This document shows, piece after piece, positions 36,355-48,000 of a stretch of 64,000 nt of DNA. Numbering within the stretch: position 1 is the stretch's first letter; each line of letters starts with the position of its first letter. Source of the DNA: Diadema setosum. Taxonomy: Eukaryota; Echinodermata; Echinoidea; Diadematoida; Diadematidae. Location: the NCBI RefSeq assembly GCF_964275005.1, contig NC_092701.1:34598520-34662519 (forward strand), written 5' to 3'. The notes under the pieces are model-generated. The model had not been told where the DNA came from. It saw nothing but the letters and a program-made list of their open reading frames with translations, and did not search any database. Both the position numbers and the translations under genes were made by a program.

Positions 36355-38589
36355 CTAACTCTTTGCACTTTCATAAATTCCATGGCCAAATGTTCCTGTC
36401 CGAGCTGTACAGTCAGAGGCATGGTGCGCAAATGCACGGTCACGAGCATCAAAGGATCGGAAAGTTTCCAGGTGCGGCAGCTTGTTGCTGAAGCGCGACA
36501 TCTGCCAGAGGGGTGGGTCCTCCACTGGTGGGCAGAACTTTCTCAGCAGGGAAGCCCGGGTTTCGTAGATGCCTCGGTTCATGTTTTGCTGCAATAAATG
36601 AAATGGAAGCAGATAGTTGCACTTATCTACCTTTAAAATACCTTTCTCCTTACTTTTAAGATACAAATACAGTTGTACAAAGTTAAATGAATTCAAAACT
36701 CATGTAATAAACAATTTAGCAAAGCAATGTATTAAAAACAAACTTTTTAGGATTGAGTCAACATTCAACAAAAAATGAGAACTACAGGAGAAGTAAATTC
36801 TTCTGGTTACAAAATATCCAGTAAGCGTAACCATTACACATACATATAGTAATTCAACATGAAACACAGTTGTACAATGTTTATCTGATCAACAATACAT
36901 TTTCTGACAGGAAAATATATATTTTTTTAATTTTCTTTACGCCATTTCATCACAGAATCAACTATGATAGGCTTCATTTACAGTCCCAAAATGATAAATC
37001 TGAATGATGTAAACAAACTTACCTTTTCTTGATGTCTCTCCCTCTTTGCCAATTCTGTTTTTCTCCTTTCCTGAAGCCATCTGTCTTGGTACTTATGCTC
37101 CAAGAGATCAAACACTGGTGTTGAAGGTCTGTACACAAAGAGATATAGGATAGATTTCATAACAATAATGGTTAATCAGCTTGAAAAGTACACATGTAAT
37201 TTTTACAGAAAATAAAATCATCACACTACTACTGATTATATCTGAATATGATATGTATGCCAGAAGCAAGCAAAAGACCCAAGCATATTGTGAACCAGTT
37301 TGAAAGTACTGATGTATTAACCCTACAAAAGTTTCCTCAATGCACATATCTGAAGTAGATTCTACCAGTATATACTTTACAGTATGCTTTTACTCATTTT
37401 AATTCCTTTCGTTGTTGTTTTGCAAAATCTTTTGGATGATTTTTTAGCAGCAATGTAATGTACCAAAAAAAAAAAAAAAAGGTTTAAAAAAATGCTTACA
37501 TTGCAAAAGTTAAAATGACCATAATCTGGCAAGCAACATACCTCGTAGAGATACCAAAAGTCATGGATGCTGGTATCCTCTTCACTTTGGACTTGCTCTT
37601 TTCCTCTTCAGATATTCTTCGCCTCACATCATGGGTTGCTCGGTATTGGGACTGGTCGCTGGCACGTACAAGCCCTGCCCCTACACAGGCCTTGTTCAGA
37701 GCAATAAAGTCTCTCTCAGTGGGCTTCCTTTCGCTGTGTCCAATGGGCCCTAGAGGGGCCTTTGGGCTCCAGCCAGACAGGGCGTCCGAGGCTCCTCCAT
37801 CCTTGGTGATGTTGGGACGTCCATACATGAAGTCTGCAGGTGGGAGGTTATAACCTCGCTCCAGAGACTTCCCCAGCTGGGACTAAAGTTTATGAGAAAT
37901 GTAATGTGAACAGTGATTAGAGACTGTGTCTATTGCAGGTACTTCAATTTTTAACATCTCGTAGACTAGACTAGAGCTTATTTACTATTTGGAACATGCA
38001 CAGAAACACACACAGTCACAGGCACAGGAACTGTAAGTAGGTGAAATGTTAGTGTGAACAAAGTTCAAGCTTCAAATACCAGGTAAGCATACAATTACTA
38101 GTATTAGAGAGGTAGGCTAATAATCATTTGGCAGTTTCAATAAGATTCCTAAAATCCTACTCCTGATGGAGTTAACTGGAGGTGTGTCGCCAAGAGTGGT
38201 CAACTTTTTTTTCTTTTTTTTTAACATGGAGGTCTAACGTTAGATACTACGTTAGTAACAATGTAGGCAAACCCGTTCTGAGTAAAGAAAGACATAGTTT
38301 ATTCAAGTAGAGAGTCCCCCGAGAGTCTACTATAAGTAAACGTTAGATCTCTGATTGTTAATGTTAGAACCCTAACGTTAGGTTAGACCGTCGAAACTAA
38401 CTTCTTACTCTTAAGTCTTACGGAACTCCCCAGTGACTGTCTAACTGTTAATAAGTGTTATTCAAGTTAACGTTAGTAGTTATCTGACTCGGGCCCGTCG
38501 GGGAAAATATTTTCTAGAAATAATAGAATCTAGAATCTTCTTACCTTTTTCAAAAGTGGGTTGTCAAACTCAACTGCTCCGGCGCTCAT
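36355..38589 (-). CDS. CFAP77: Cilia- and flagella-associated protein 77 (complete, four exons)
   Basis: Minus-strand exons: 38589-38545, 37882-37542, 37128-37023, 36588-36355 (stop TAG 36357-36355), joining in frame to 241 residues. Family-typical stretches are RGYNLPPADFMYGRP (human RGYLLPPPDFVYG), FIALNKACVGAGLV (human FIVLNRGAVRAGLV), ASMTFGISTRPSTPVFDLL (human SMTFGLPTRPSTPFFDLL) and the Cys-Pro-Pro-Val / LWQMSRF region near the end. CFAP77 is a small protein of the ciliary axoneme, associated with the B-tubule of doublet microtubules. No signal peptide or membrane segment is seen. All donors and acceptors are GT-AG. The start ATG reads MSAGAVEFDNPLLKK. It is convergent with MED27 and head-to-head with IMP3. 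Its introns contain no recognised element, apart from several TAACGTTA motifs in intron 1. Confidence 0.9.
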
Positions 38590-39075
38590 GATTTTGTCGT
38601 CTTGAAGTGATCTTAAGGAGAGAACTCGGTGTTTCTTTGCTTCAATATTACCCGGAAAACGTCTACACTACTCAGTATCTGTGTAGCTAGCTTGCAATGT
38701 ACTAAAGGCGGCGCGGGGGTCCGGTCGTACATCCGTATCCACACACACACCACCAGTTGATACCATGTGTTTGGTTTGTACGTGTAGCGATGTAAACAAC
38801 CCGTTCCGAAGGCGTCTATTGTGACGAATCTCCATGGCGATGAAACGTAGAGGGCAGTCATACAATTGAGATGATCGTTTATGCTCTATCTCAGTGATCG
38901 TGATCGTTTAGCGCAACAGTCGCTATCGGGGATCTCCGGATATCGCACGCGCACGTGCACTGCATGTACGTACACACTATGCATGCAGCAGCATGCAGCA
39001 GATATCCGCCACTTACACGCTGAACACTGAGTGACGTGATACGTGACCGACCTTGCTAAACTAAATTTAAACAGG
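38590..39075. promoter_or_regulatory. Shared upstream region of CFAP77 and IMP3
   Basis: The two start codons are only about 486 bp apart and point away from each other, so both 5' UTRs and promoters must fit here. The stretch is richer in CpG than its surroundings (for example GGCGGCGCGG near 38707 and CGCACGCGCACGTGC near 38945). No TATA box was recognised. This fits a bidirectional CpG-type promoter (inference). Confidence 0.5.
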
Positions 39076-42000
39076 ATGAGGAAGCTCAAGTACCACGAGC
39101 AGAAATTGCTCAAAAAAGTTGACTTTATATCGTGGGAAGTTGATAATAATCTAAATGAGGTTAAAGTTATGAGGCGATATCATCTTCCCAGGAGAGAAGA
39201 TTACACGAGGCAAGTCTGAACCAGTCCGCAATTGCGTGATCCCAGTAACTTATTTCCGTGTTATGTGTTGTAATTTAAGTCTGCTAACTAGACACAGCCA
39301 TTTGATTAGCCACACAGGAGTCTGCAATTCGGTCTGTGCTGTTTTCAGTCTGAGCTGTTCGAATTTTGTTGTTGTTTTTGTTGACTTGGAATTCTCTGTG
39401 ATACTGCAGTATCTGTTTTTATGTTGTGTTTTGTGTTTGTCGAAATGTTGCTGTTAATCTGTTATGCAGTGTAGCCAGTAGGCTCTTTTTTTCTTTTTCC
39501 TTCTTCATCTCTGCCGACTCTGTCTGTCTGCGTTAAAACCTAGTAGTAGTAACTGTAGGCCTAGCTAGATGAGTAGTATTAAAGGCACGTGGTCCCGGCC
39601 GGTAGTTTAGTCAAATGCGTAGACAGGCGCATGGCGGCGCAAGTTTCCTAGAGTATTAGTATAGAGACCTACGCTATCAATTCCTCTTTAGCGCTTACGC
39701 TTTGGCTCATTTTCCCCAAGTCCGGAGAAGTCTGATTCACTGTACTGTAGTCGGTGGTCCGATCACAGTTCGGCTCATGATTCGGCTGAGGGGGGTAGCA
39801 GCTTTAGCAGACTTCTTTTGTGATGTCATATTAAGAAGCACATAAGCACGCTTCCTGGCATCACTAGACTGTGTGACATGCAGACAAGACAACGAAGCGA
39901 AGGCAATTAATAGCAACACCTAGTCCTACGCGCTTATCAATACACTTGATGACAGCTCAACTTCGGCAATCTCCGCAAATTCGGCAATCATGCTAACGGT
40001 GATCGACAGTATCATCCAACAGCGCACAGCGCCCTCTTCACTACCGGGACTATGAGCCTTTAAATGCTATAACACTACAGTTGGTAGTATAGTAGCCTGT
40101 GCCTGGAGGAGTACATTTAGGACAGAGTGAATTTATAAAATGGGTGACTTTTTATGCCTTTGCTTTATTTTAACCACCTTGTCCTTGATACATGTGCCAT
40201 AGGCCTACTTACTGAATAATCAAAGTTGCATAGAACTAGAAGTGATGCTATTTTCTTTTTCCATGCAGACTTGTCTCTAGCACAGTCTACCTAACCTTGT
40301 TTTTCAGTGCAGTACCACCAATTCTTTCGTTTACATGTTTTTACAATTTCATTGAGAAAAGCAACCTAAATATTAAATCAAAATATGTATTTCTACTCTA
40401 GAAATGCATGTATAGATCTGTTTTTGTTTGTGAAGATGATTTAGTTTCAATAGTTGCAAAAAATAAAAAGGAATCTGTTATCTCTTTCATTTTCACTGTC
40501 AAGTCTGGATTTAATACTAGTACTAGTGGAGTAGTAGTACAGTACTTCATGTACATCATGTTACCAGATTTTTCTTGCGTTGTCTTTCAAATTGAGTGTG
40601 GTAAAGTTAGTTTTGCTTGTCAGATATTGTTAGTTACCAACATTTTCAAGATACTGGCTTGAATTGTGAAGTACTTTCTATCCAAATACTGTATAGAAAC
40701 TAACCCTTTTTGACAATTTCCTTAGTATTTTTGTCACGCACATCTTTTTGTTTCCTTTCTCTCTTTTTTTATTATGCTCCTTGGGATAATAGACATTTAT
40801 GAATATAATTGTGTAATTATTAATAACTCTAAGAATTAAGATGTAATTTAATTTCAATACAGGTTTTGAGTTATTCACATCACTTGATAAATCTTAATGG
40901 GGCCTTGACCAAAAGATTGGTCTGTATCTTGTCATCGGGATATGTTCTGCGGAGACTCTGGCTGGCTTCACAGAGTCCCCTCCTAAAACTGGAGGAGAGC
41001 CATAAAAGTAGAAGTAAAAAAATGTATACAAAAAAAAAAAAAAACCTCCTTTGGACAGCTGGATTTTTCTTTTTAAATCAGGCTGTGAACCTCAATATTT
41101 TATTTGAATTTCACGTTTGATCATCTATTAAGTGTTAAATTAATGTTTGGAATCACCTGTCATATTATGTAGGTACAACAAGTTGAGTCGACGTGTACGA
41201 GATCTTGTAAACAAAATCAAACAGCTGGACAGCAAAGATCCATTCAGAACGAAATGCACAACTGAGCTGCTGAATAAATTGTAAGTACATTTGATTCATA
41301 CATAGATCCTTAGGGATTCTTTAATTCTCATTTTCCTCTTGTGCTATAAACTTGTCCTCAGTTTGGCTGTAAGCTATATAAACACAGTAATTGACACTGT
41401 TGCATACAAAGACAGAAAGCAGAGTGAAGTCCATGTACAGTTAACTTGCCAATTTCAGCAAATTCTTTTTTCTTTATCAGAACCATTGTAGAGATAGTAA
41501 TCGACAGCACATACGGATAAGCATAATATCAAGAAATAAAAACTTGAATATACATGTGTAGATAGTTAAAGCAGCAGTATCAGTCGAACACATTCATGAA
41601 TGAAAGTATGAGAAATATCAGACAATTCATTCAAAAGTTATGGATTTTTAAAGTTTCGGTGTCATTGTCACTGGATAAGAAGACTAATAGTGGGGGGCCT
41701 TGCATGTGTTATTTTTGATTTTCAGTTCAAGTTGATGTAAAAGTTTAATTTTTGGTACCATTGTAAAGGTAATTGTCTGTAGATCAATTTTGGTTCGAGT
41801 GTCAAGCACACAAGTAAGAAATACTCAGAATGGCCGCCAAAATCCAAGATGGCCGCCAACTTCTAGACTTTTGTCAAAAAAATTGGATAAAACTCTCCAT
41901 TTGAAGTGATTTAAGTGCTGAACCTGATATTTTCAAGGGTAATGAGATTATTGGACACATTTAGAAATAAAAACAATTAATGCCTTTTGCTTAATTTACC

Positions 42001-45000
42001 TAAATTTACATAAATTCCATTTTTTAAGCTTTTTTCCTTAAAAAATACAATTATTTAGAGACAAAATGTATATAAAAAATGAAATAATCACTTTCAAAGC
42101 AATGTATCAATACATTCCTTTGAAAGTGATTGCTATACAGAATCAGAGTGTATGTGAGTTTTGTCCTGGCAGCTCATATTACAGGATATAACAGTAGTTG
42201 TTGAATTCATGTTCATGGAACCGAATACAGCAGTGAACACAGAAATGTACACATGCAGGTTACATGATCAGGGGCCCGTTTCATAAAACTTGTTATTAGT
42301 GACAACTGCCACATTTCTATGACAAATTTGCTCTCAGCCAATCAGATGCAAGGATTTCAGTAGCTTGTCACATCTATGACAACTTGTCACCAATGACAAG
42401 TTTATGAAACGGGCCCCAGGAGTTGATATTTTCACATGTTGTTAGATTTGCGAATAGTACCCAGATCGCAGAATTCCCACAAATAACCCCAGGAAAACAG
42501 GTACGGTATGAAGTCTCATTAATAAAGATTGTCTTTGATGCGTTTGAGGTGACAAAAAATGATGTCAAGTATCAAAACTAAATGCAATCGTAGAATTTGC
42601 TTTGTGTTTGCTCTGTGTTGTGGGCTGCTCAGGTACAGCCCTGTCGCGATTTATACAGCGACTGGGCTGTGTATAGTTAGTGTACAGTAATATGCACAGC
42701 CCTGTACAGTATGTGTATGCACAGGCCTGTCACATCATTATCACAGCAAGTCATGACTGGTACTCTTAGTGGTCTCAGTTTGGTGGCCCCTGGCTGGGCC
42801 CCCTGCCTTGGGCCAGCACTTAGGCTCCTGGCCTTGGCCCGGCCTTGGGCCCCCGGGCCCCTGGGCCACCGGGCCCCCGGGCCTGGGCCCACTTGGGCTC
42901 TGGGCCCCTGGTTCTGGGCTAAGGCCCGTGGCCTTGGGTCCGGCCTTAGGCCCCGCCTGTGGCCCGGCTGTACTTTGTACATGGTCTATGTGAAATCAAG
43001 CTTGTCTGTAACTGTATAATTACAAATAATTACAAATAATCACAAATGATCAACAGGTCCATACTATAAATATATGAATATATAAACATATGAATATATG
43101 ATTATATGAATATATGAATATATATGTGAATATATATATTATTATATATGATTATATAAATGTGATCAGGCGTTCTGTTACGGTGTCAGATCTGCAGTCA
43201 TTCATATATAGCAAATTCTATGCATGTATAAATGGCATACATTGTGTACAGTATGCTACACTACCGCTATGAAGTAACTTAATGCTCTACCGGGAAAACC
43301 GTTCCTTACTGGTAAAATATTGTCTTACCGATCTGCTTTCATTCAAGCATTACCGTTTGAAAACCTTTGCAAAGCTGACATGACTACCGGGAAAATACTC
43401 ACGTAAAGAGAGGGCTTACCGTTGGCACAACTTTTACCATACCGTACCGTTGTTACCGTACCTTTACCGATAGCGCGCGAGTACTGCAGAGCGCGCGTGC
43501 CCGCAAATCTGTACTGAACTACCAAAGATAGTAGATAACAAGATACAAAGGCGCGCGATAAAAATGGACACATTATGGCTACCCTACATGATGATACAAA
43601 AGAGAGCTAAGTACAAACTCAGTACACCTAGGAACATCATTCATTTCCAAAGGTAGTGGTATCTTTATTATCTTAAAAAGATTTAAAGATTATAGTCGTA
43701 GCTTTTTTTCGATTAAGGGGATTATTTTGAAGAACGAGATTTTAGAGTAACTAGACTCGGAATTTGTCAAGACTGACAAATTAGGTGATCCGATTTTTTT
43801 TTTTTAATCAATGATTCGAGTCCTGATCGCAATAGGCATGACCATATAGATTTTATCTGTGTTTAGAGACATTGGCCGTGTGATATTTGGATTCTCATTT
43901 AGAAAAGAGAGTGAGGTCTACCATCTTTGGTACCAAATTCGGTATAAACCAGGGAGGTACCTCCCTGGTATAAACTATAACGAAGATACAGAATGAAGTA
44001 CATTTGACCATTGACCCAACTTTGCACAGCCAAGATGGCATCTGAGCAAAAAGTGGTTATTTTGTGAAATGATCCTTGTAACATGGTCTTTACGTGTGCA
44101 AAATATGGGAAAGATAGGACATGTATTCACCAAGATACAGGTTGAAACATTTATGACCTTTGACCCTAATTTACATACCCAAGATGGTGTCTGATCAAGT
44201 AGTTGTTATTTTATGAAATAATGTACGTGACATGAACTAAACATGTGCAAAATATGGGCGTGATAGGGGCTGTTTTTCTTGAGTTATTGCAAAGAAAGTT
44301 GTAGAAAGAAAGAAATATCTCAATACATCGAAGATAAGTTTGATTTCAACCAAGTTTCTTGACGTGATCTCGGCGTCGTATGAAAAATTGGAGGGTATAG
44401 TCACGATAGCCCAAAGTCTGAGCTACAACATATTAAAATCTGGGAGAAATTCACAGAAGAGTAAGTGAGCTAGTGTTCGATAAAGACCGTCATGTCAATT
44501 TTCATTTCCAGAAAAATTCCCTCCCATAGAGATAACACGTAAACTGGTTAAATTTGACAAGGTTACATTATATCTAATTTCACGAGGTGAAGACATCATC
44601 CGATTAAAACTTTGATTGAACAAAACTTAAAGAGTATTACATTGGCTACAACATACTAAAATCTGGAAGAAATTCACCAAAGGGTAATTGAGCTAGTCGT
44701 CGATAAAGACAATCATGTCAATTTTCACATCTAGAAAAATTCCCTCCCATAGAGATAACACGTGATAATGAAGATAAAGAAAGAAGTACATATGACCTTT
44801 GACCCTACTTTGCACAGACAAGATGGCGTCTGAGCAAAAAGTGGTTATTTTGTGAAATGATTCTTGTAACATGTTCTTTACGTATGCAAAATATGGGAAA
44901 GATAAGACATGTATTCACCAAGATACAGGATGAAACATTTTTGACCTTTGACCCTAATTTACATACCCAAGAAGGTGTCCGATCAAGTAGTTGTTATTTT

Positions 45001-48000
45001 ATGAAATAATGTACGTGACATAAACTAAACATGTGCAAAATATTGGGCTATTAGAGCTTGTTTTTCTTGAGTTATTGCAAAGAAAGTTGCAGAAAGAAAG
45101 GAATATGAAAATACATGGAAGATAAGCTTTAATTTCAACCAAGTTTTTGGGCATGATGCCGACTCCGTATGAAAAAACGAAGGGCACACTAACGATAGCC
45201 CAAAGTCTCAGCTACAACATACTAAAATATGGGAGAAATTCACCGAAGCATAAGTGAGCTAGTGCTCGATAAAGATAGTCATGTCAGTTTTCATTTCCAG
45301 AAAAACTGCACTCCCATAGAGATAACACGTAAACTGGTCAAATTTAACAATGTTACTTTTAATCCATTTTTACGAGATGATGCCGTCATCCAATCAAAAT
45401 GTTGTTATTATATTACCGAAAGACCATTTAATAAGCTACAACATACTGAAATCTAGGTGAAAATTGGCAAAGGATTAGTGAGATACGCTCGAATGAACTT
45501 AAAATTTGATGACGTCATTTTGAAAATTTACTTTTTTTACTTTATTAAGAAATTTGATATCTTTTAATCATTTTTTCAGCATCGTCAACCCATGAAATGA
45601 CATGTACAACTCATCAGCTTTCAGAATATGTAAAGAAAATGGGGGGTCACCGTCCATCCTGACGAGTAAAATCGGATTTGAAATTGGCGGTTTTTTGGCA
45701 TTGTTGGACTGTATATCGCCATTGACGCGCGCGCGGAATTTCAACTTTGACGGGTCTGTATGACGTCATATTGAGTCGGATTGACTTGAAACTTGGTAGA
45801 AATATTCCTTGACATTTCAGGCATCCGATAAGTGTGAAAAAACGGGAAATTTCTATTGCATATGAGCTGTGCGTGCGTATATATGCGCGCGCGTACGCGT
45901 CCGTCCAATTTTTTCAATTTTTCAAAAAATGCTCCAAATGGTCTGAAACGTGTGCAAAAAAATTTTGAGCTCGATTTGAGCATACAAATATTTCTACGCG
46001 CGCGTACGCGCACGTTTTAAGAGAAAATATGAATTTTGAGAATATGAGTAGAATCCGCATAACTTGAAATATATGTGACGTAAATTTCATTGAAAAACTC
46101 CATTCCATTAATGAGATATGAATGAAAATGTGTTTTCATATAATGACGTCATAGTGACGTCACGGTCGACTGATCACTATGATTTTATTTGACCCGTCGT
46201 CTTTGGGACATGATACATATATGGTATAATTTTGACATTGATAGGAAGAACACTTTCTGAGCTAATCGATACACAAATTTTGTCCAGAAATAAAGAAAGA
46301 AGAAGAAGAAGAAGAAGAAGACCCAACAAAGAATCAGTACAGATACAGAAGGTGATCCGAGAGGATACTCGGATCACCTAATAAGGATTATTTTGTGGAG
46401 GTAAAAATTTGGCAACAACATGATCTCACAATCAAAACGCTTGATAAACAACAACAACATCTTCAAAGACAGCGCGTCTCAGGCAAAAGACACACATCAC
46501 CTGAGACGCGCTGTCCCTGAAGCCGCTGCTGCTGTTTATCAAGCGTCAAGGCAGCGCGTCTCAGGTGGTTCATGATGTCATGCATGGACAAGAGTTTATA
46601 GAAAAATGAAAAAGAAAAATGTCCCTTTTGTCCCTTTTCCAGCATAATGAAAGAGCACAATTGACTTTCCTCTTTCAGAAAGCAGGGGGGGGGGGGGGAT
46701 ATATTACCCTTCAATAAACAGTATCAGTAACATATCAGTAGAATATCCACTTTTCATGAAAAATAGAATTTGTGGAATTCCTTTTATATTGTTGTCCATA
46801 CATGACATCTTGAACTGTTAGCCTTCTTATCCAAGGTTGAAGGCACTGAGACTTTTGAACCGATTGTCCAATTTTCCTTAAACTTTCACTCATGTGCTCT
46901 GCTAATATTGCTGCTTTCACTCAATCCACATAAACCTGGGTTTTGGTTTTTTATGAAGTATCATGGTGTCCAGGATGCTAGAAGGAAAGTGAATATTGTC
47001 TGCCTGCGTTAATGTTCCATTGTGTTGCTGAAAATTTTAATGTTCATTATCATCTCTGTGGCTTTATTAATAGTGTAAAACTTGCTCAAGTAGTAGAAGT
47101 GCACAATACTGGAATGTCGTATGGAGAATATTGGTACATTTTGTATTCAAATTCTTAATTTCATTTCCATTTGTTCTCTGTTTCAGATTCTAGTCATTGT
47201 TTGTTTTGTTTTGTCTTATTTTTCTTACAGATACAACATTGGCCTCGTACCAACAAAGCAGAATCTTGCCCTCTGCAATGCTGTATCTGCTTCATCCTTC
47301 TGTAGGAGAAGACTTCCAGTTGTCATGGTGCGATTAAAGATGGCAGAGGATGTGAAGTCTGCCGTAAAACTTGTTGAGCAGGGTCGTATCCTTGATTACA
47401 AGATGAATGATTATATCATCTCCTTGCTTGCCAGCATCACTGTCATCACAAGGTGTTCGTACTGGTGAAACAAGTTCCTTGAGATTGACATGTGCTCTGG
47501 CTGTTCCTTCACAAGAACTGGCAAAGTACAATTTACAATCCACAGAGTAGTACCAAGAATTATTATGAAATCTTTTATCAGCTGATTTGAATACTTCATT
47601 TGAGTTTGGAACATACATGTATTTTGTTAAAAGGGCATTGCACCGGTTTTTTTATTTTTTATATATGTTGTTCTTTTAATTCTAAAAGACCCAGCAGTGC
47701 AAACAGAATCAAAATTTCATAACGATTAAGTCCGTAATTTAATGTTAAAAATGGAACTTTTTAGGTGAGAATTATGCTAATGAGCTGACGAGCCCGGATG
47801 TTATGATGTCACAGGTGCTCTCACCATTACTGATTACAAGTGCTCGCATACGCGTGCGTTAATTCGTATCGAGTAGCAGACGACGCTTAGGCCTAATTTA
47901 GCTAGCAGGCGGCGCTTGTGTACTGTTCTATCCATGTAGATATCTCAAATTTCACTAAACCAAATTGCACCAAAATTACAGGATATACTTCATAGCATAT

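Noticed and set aside
42677-43019. About 100-codon frames on both strands, Gly/Pro/Ala-rich
   Set aside because: Both come from the same GC-rich low-complexity block, whose composition excludes stop codons on either strand.
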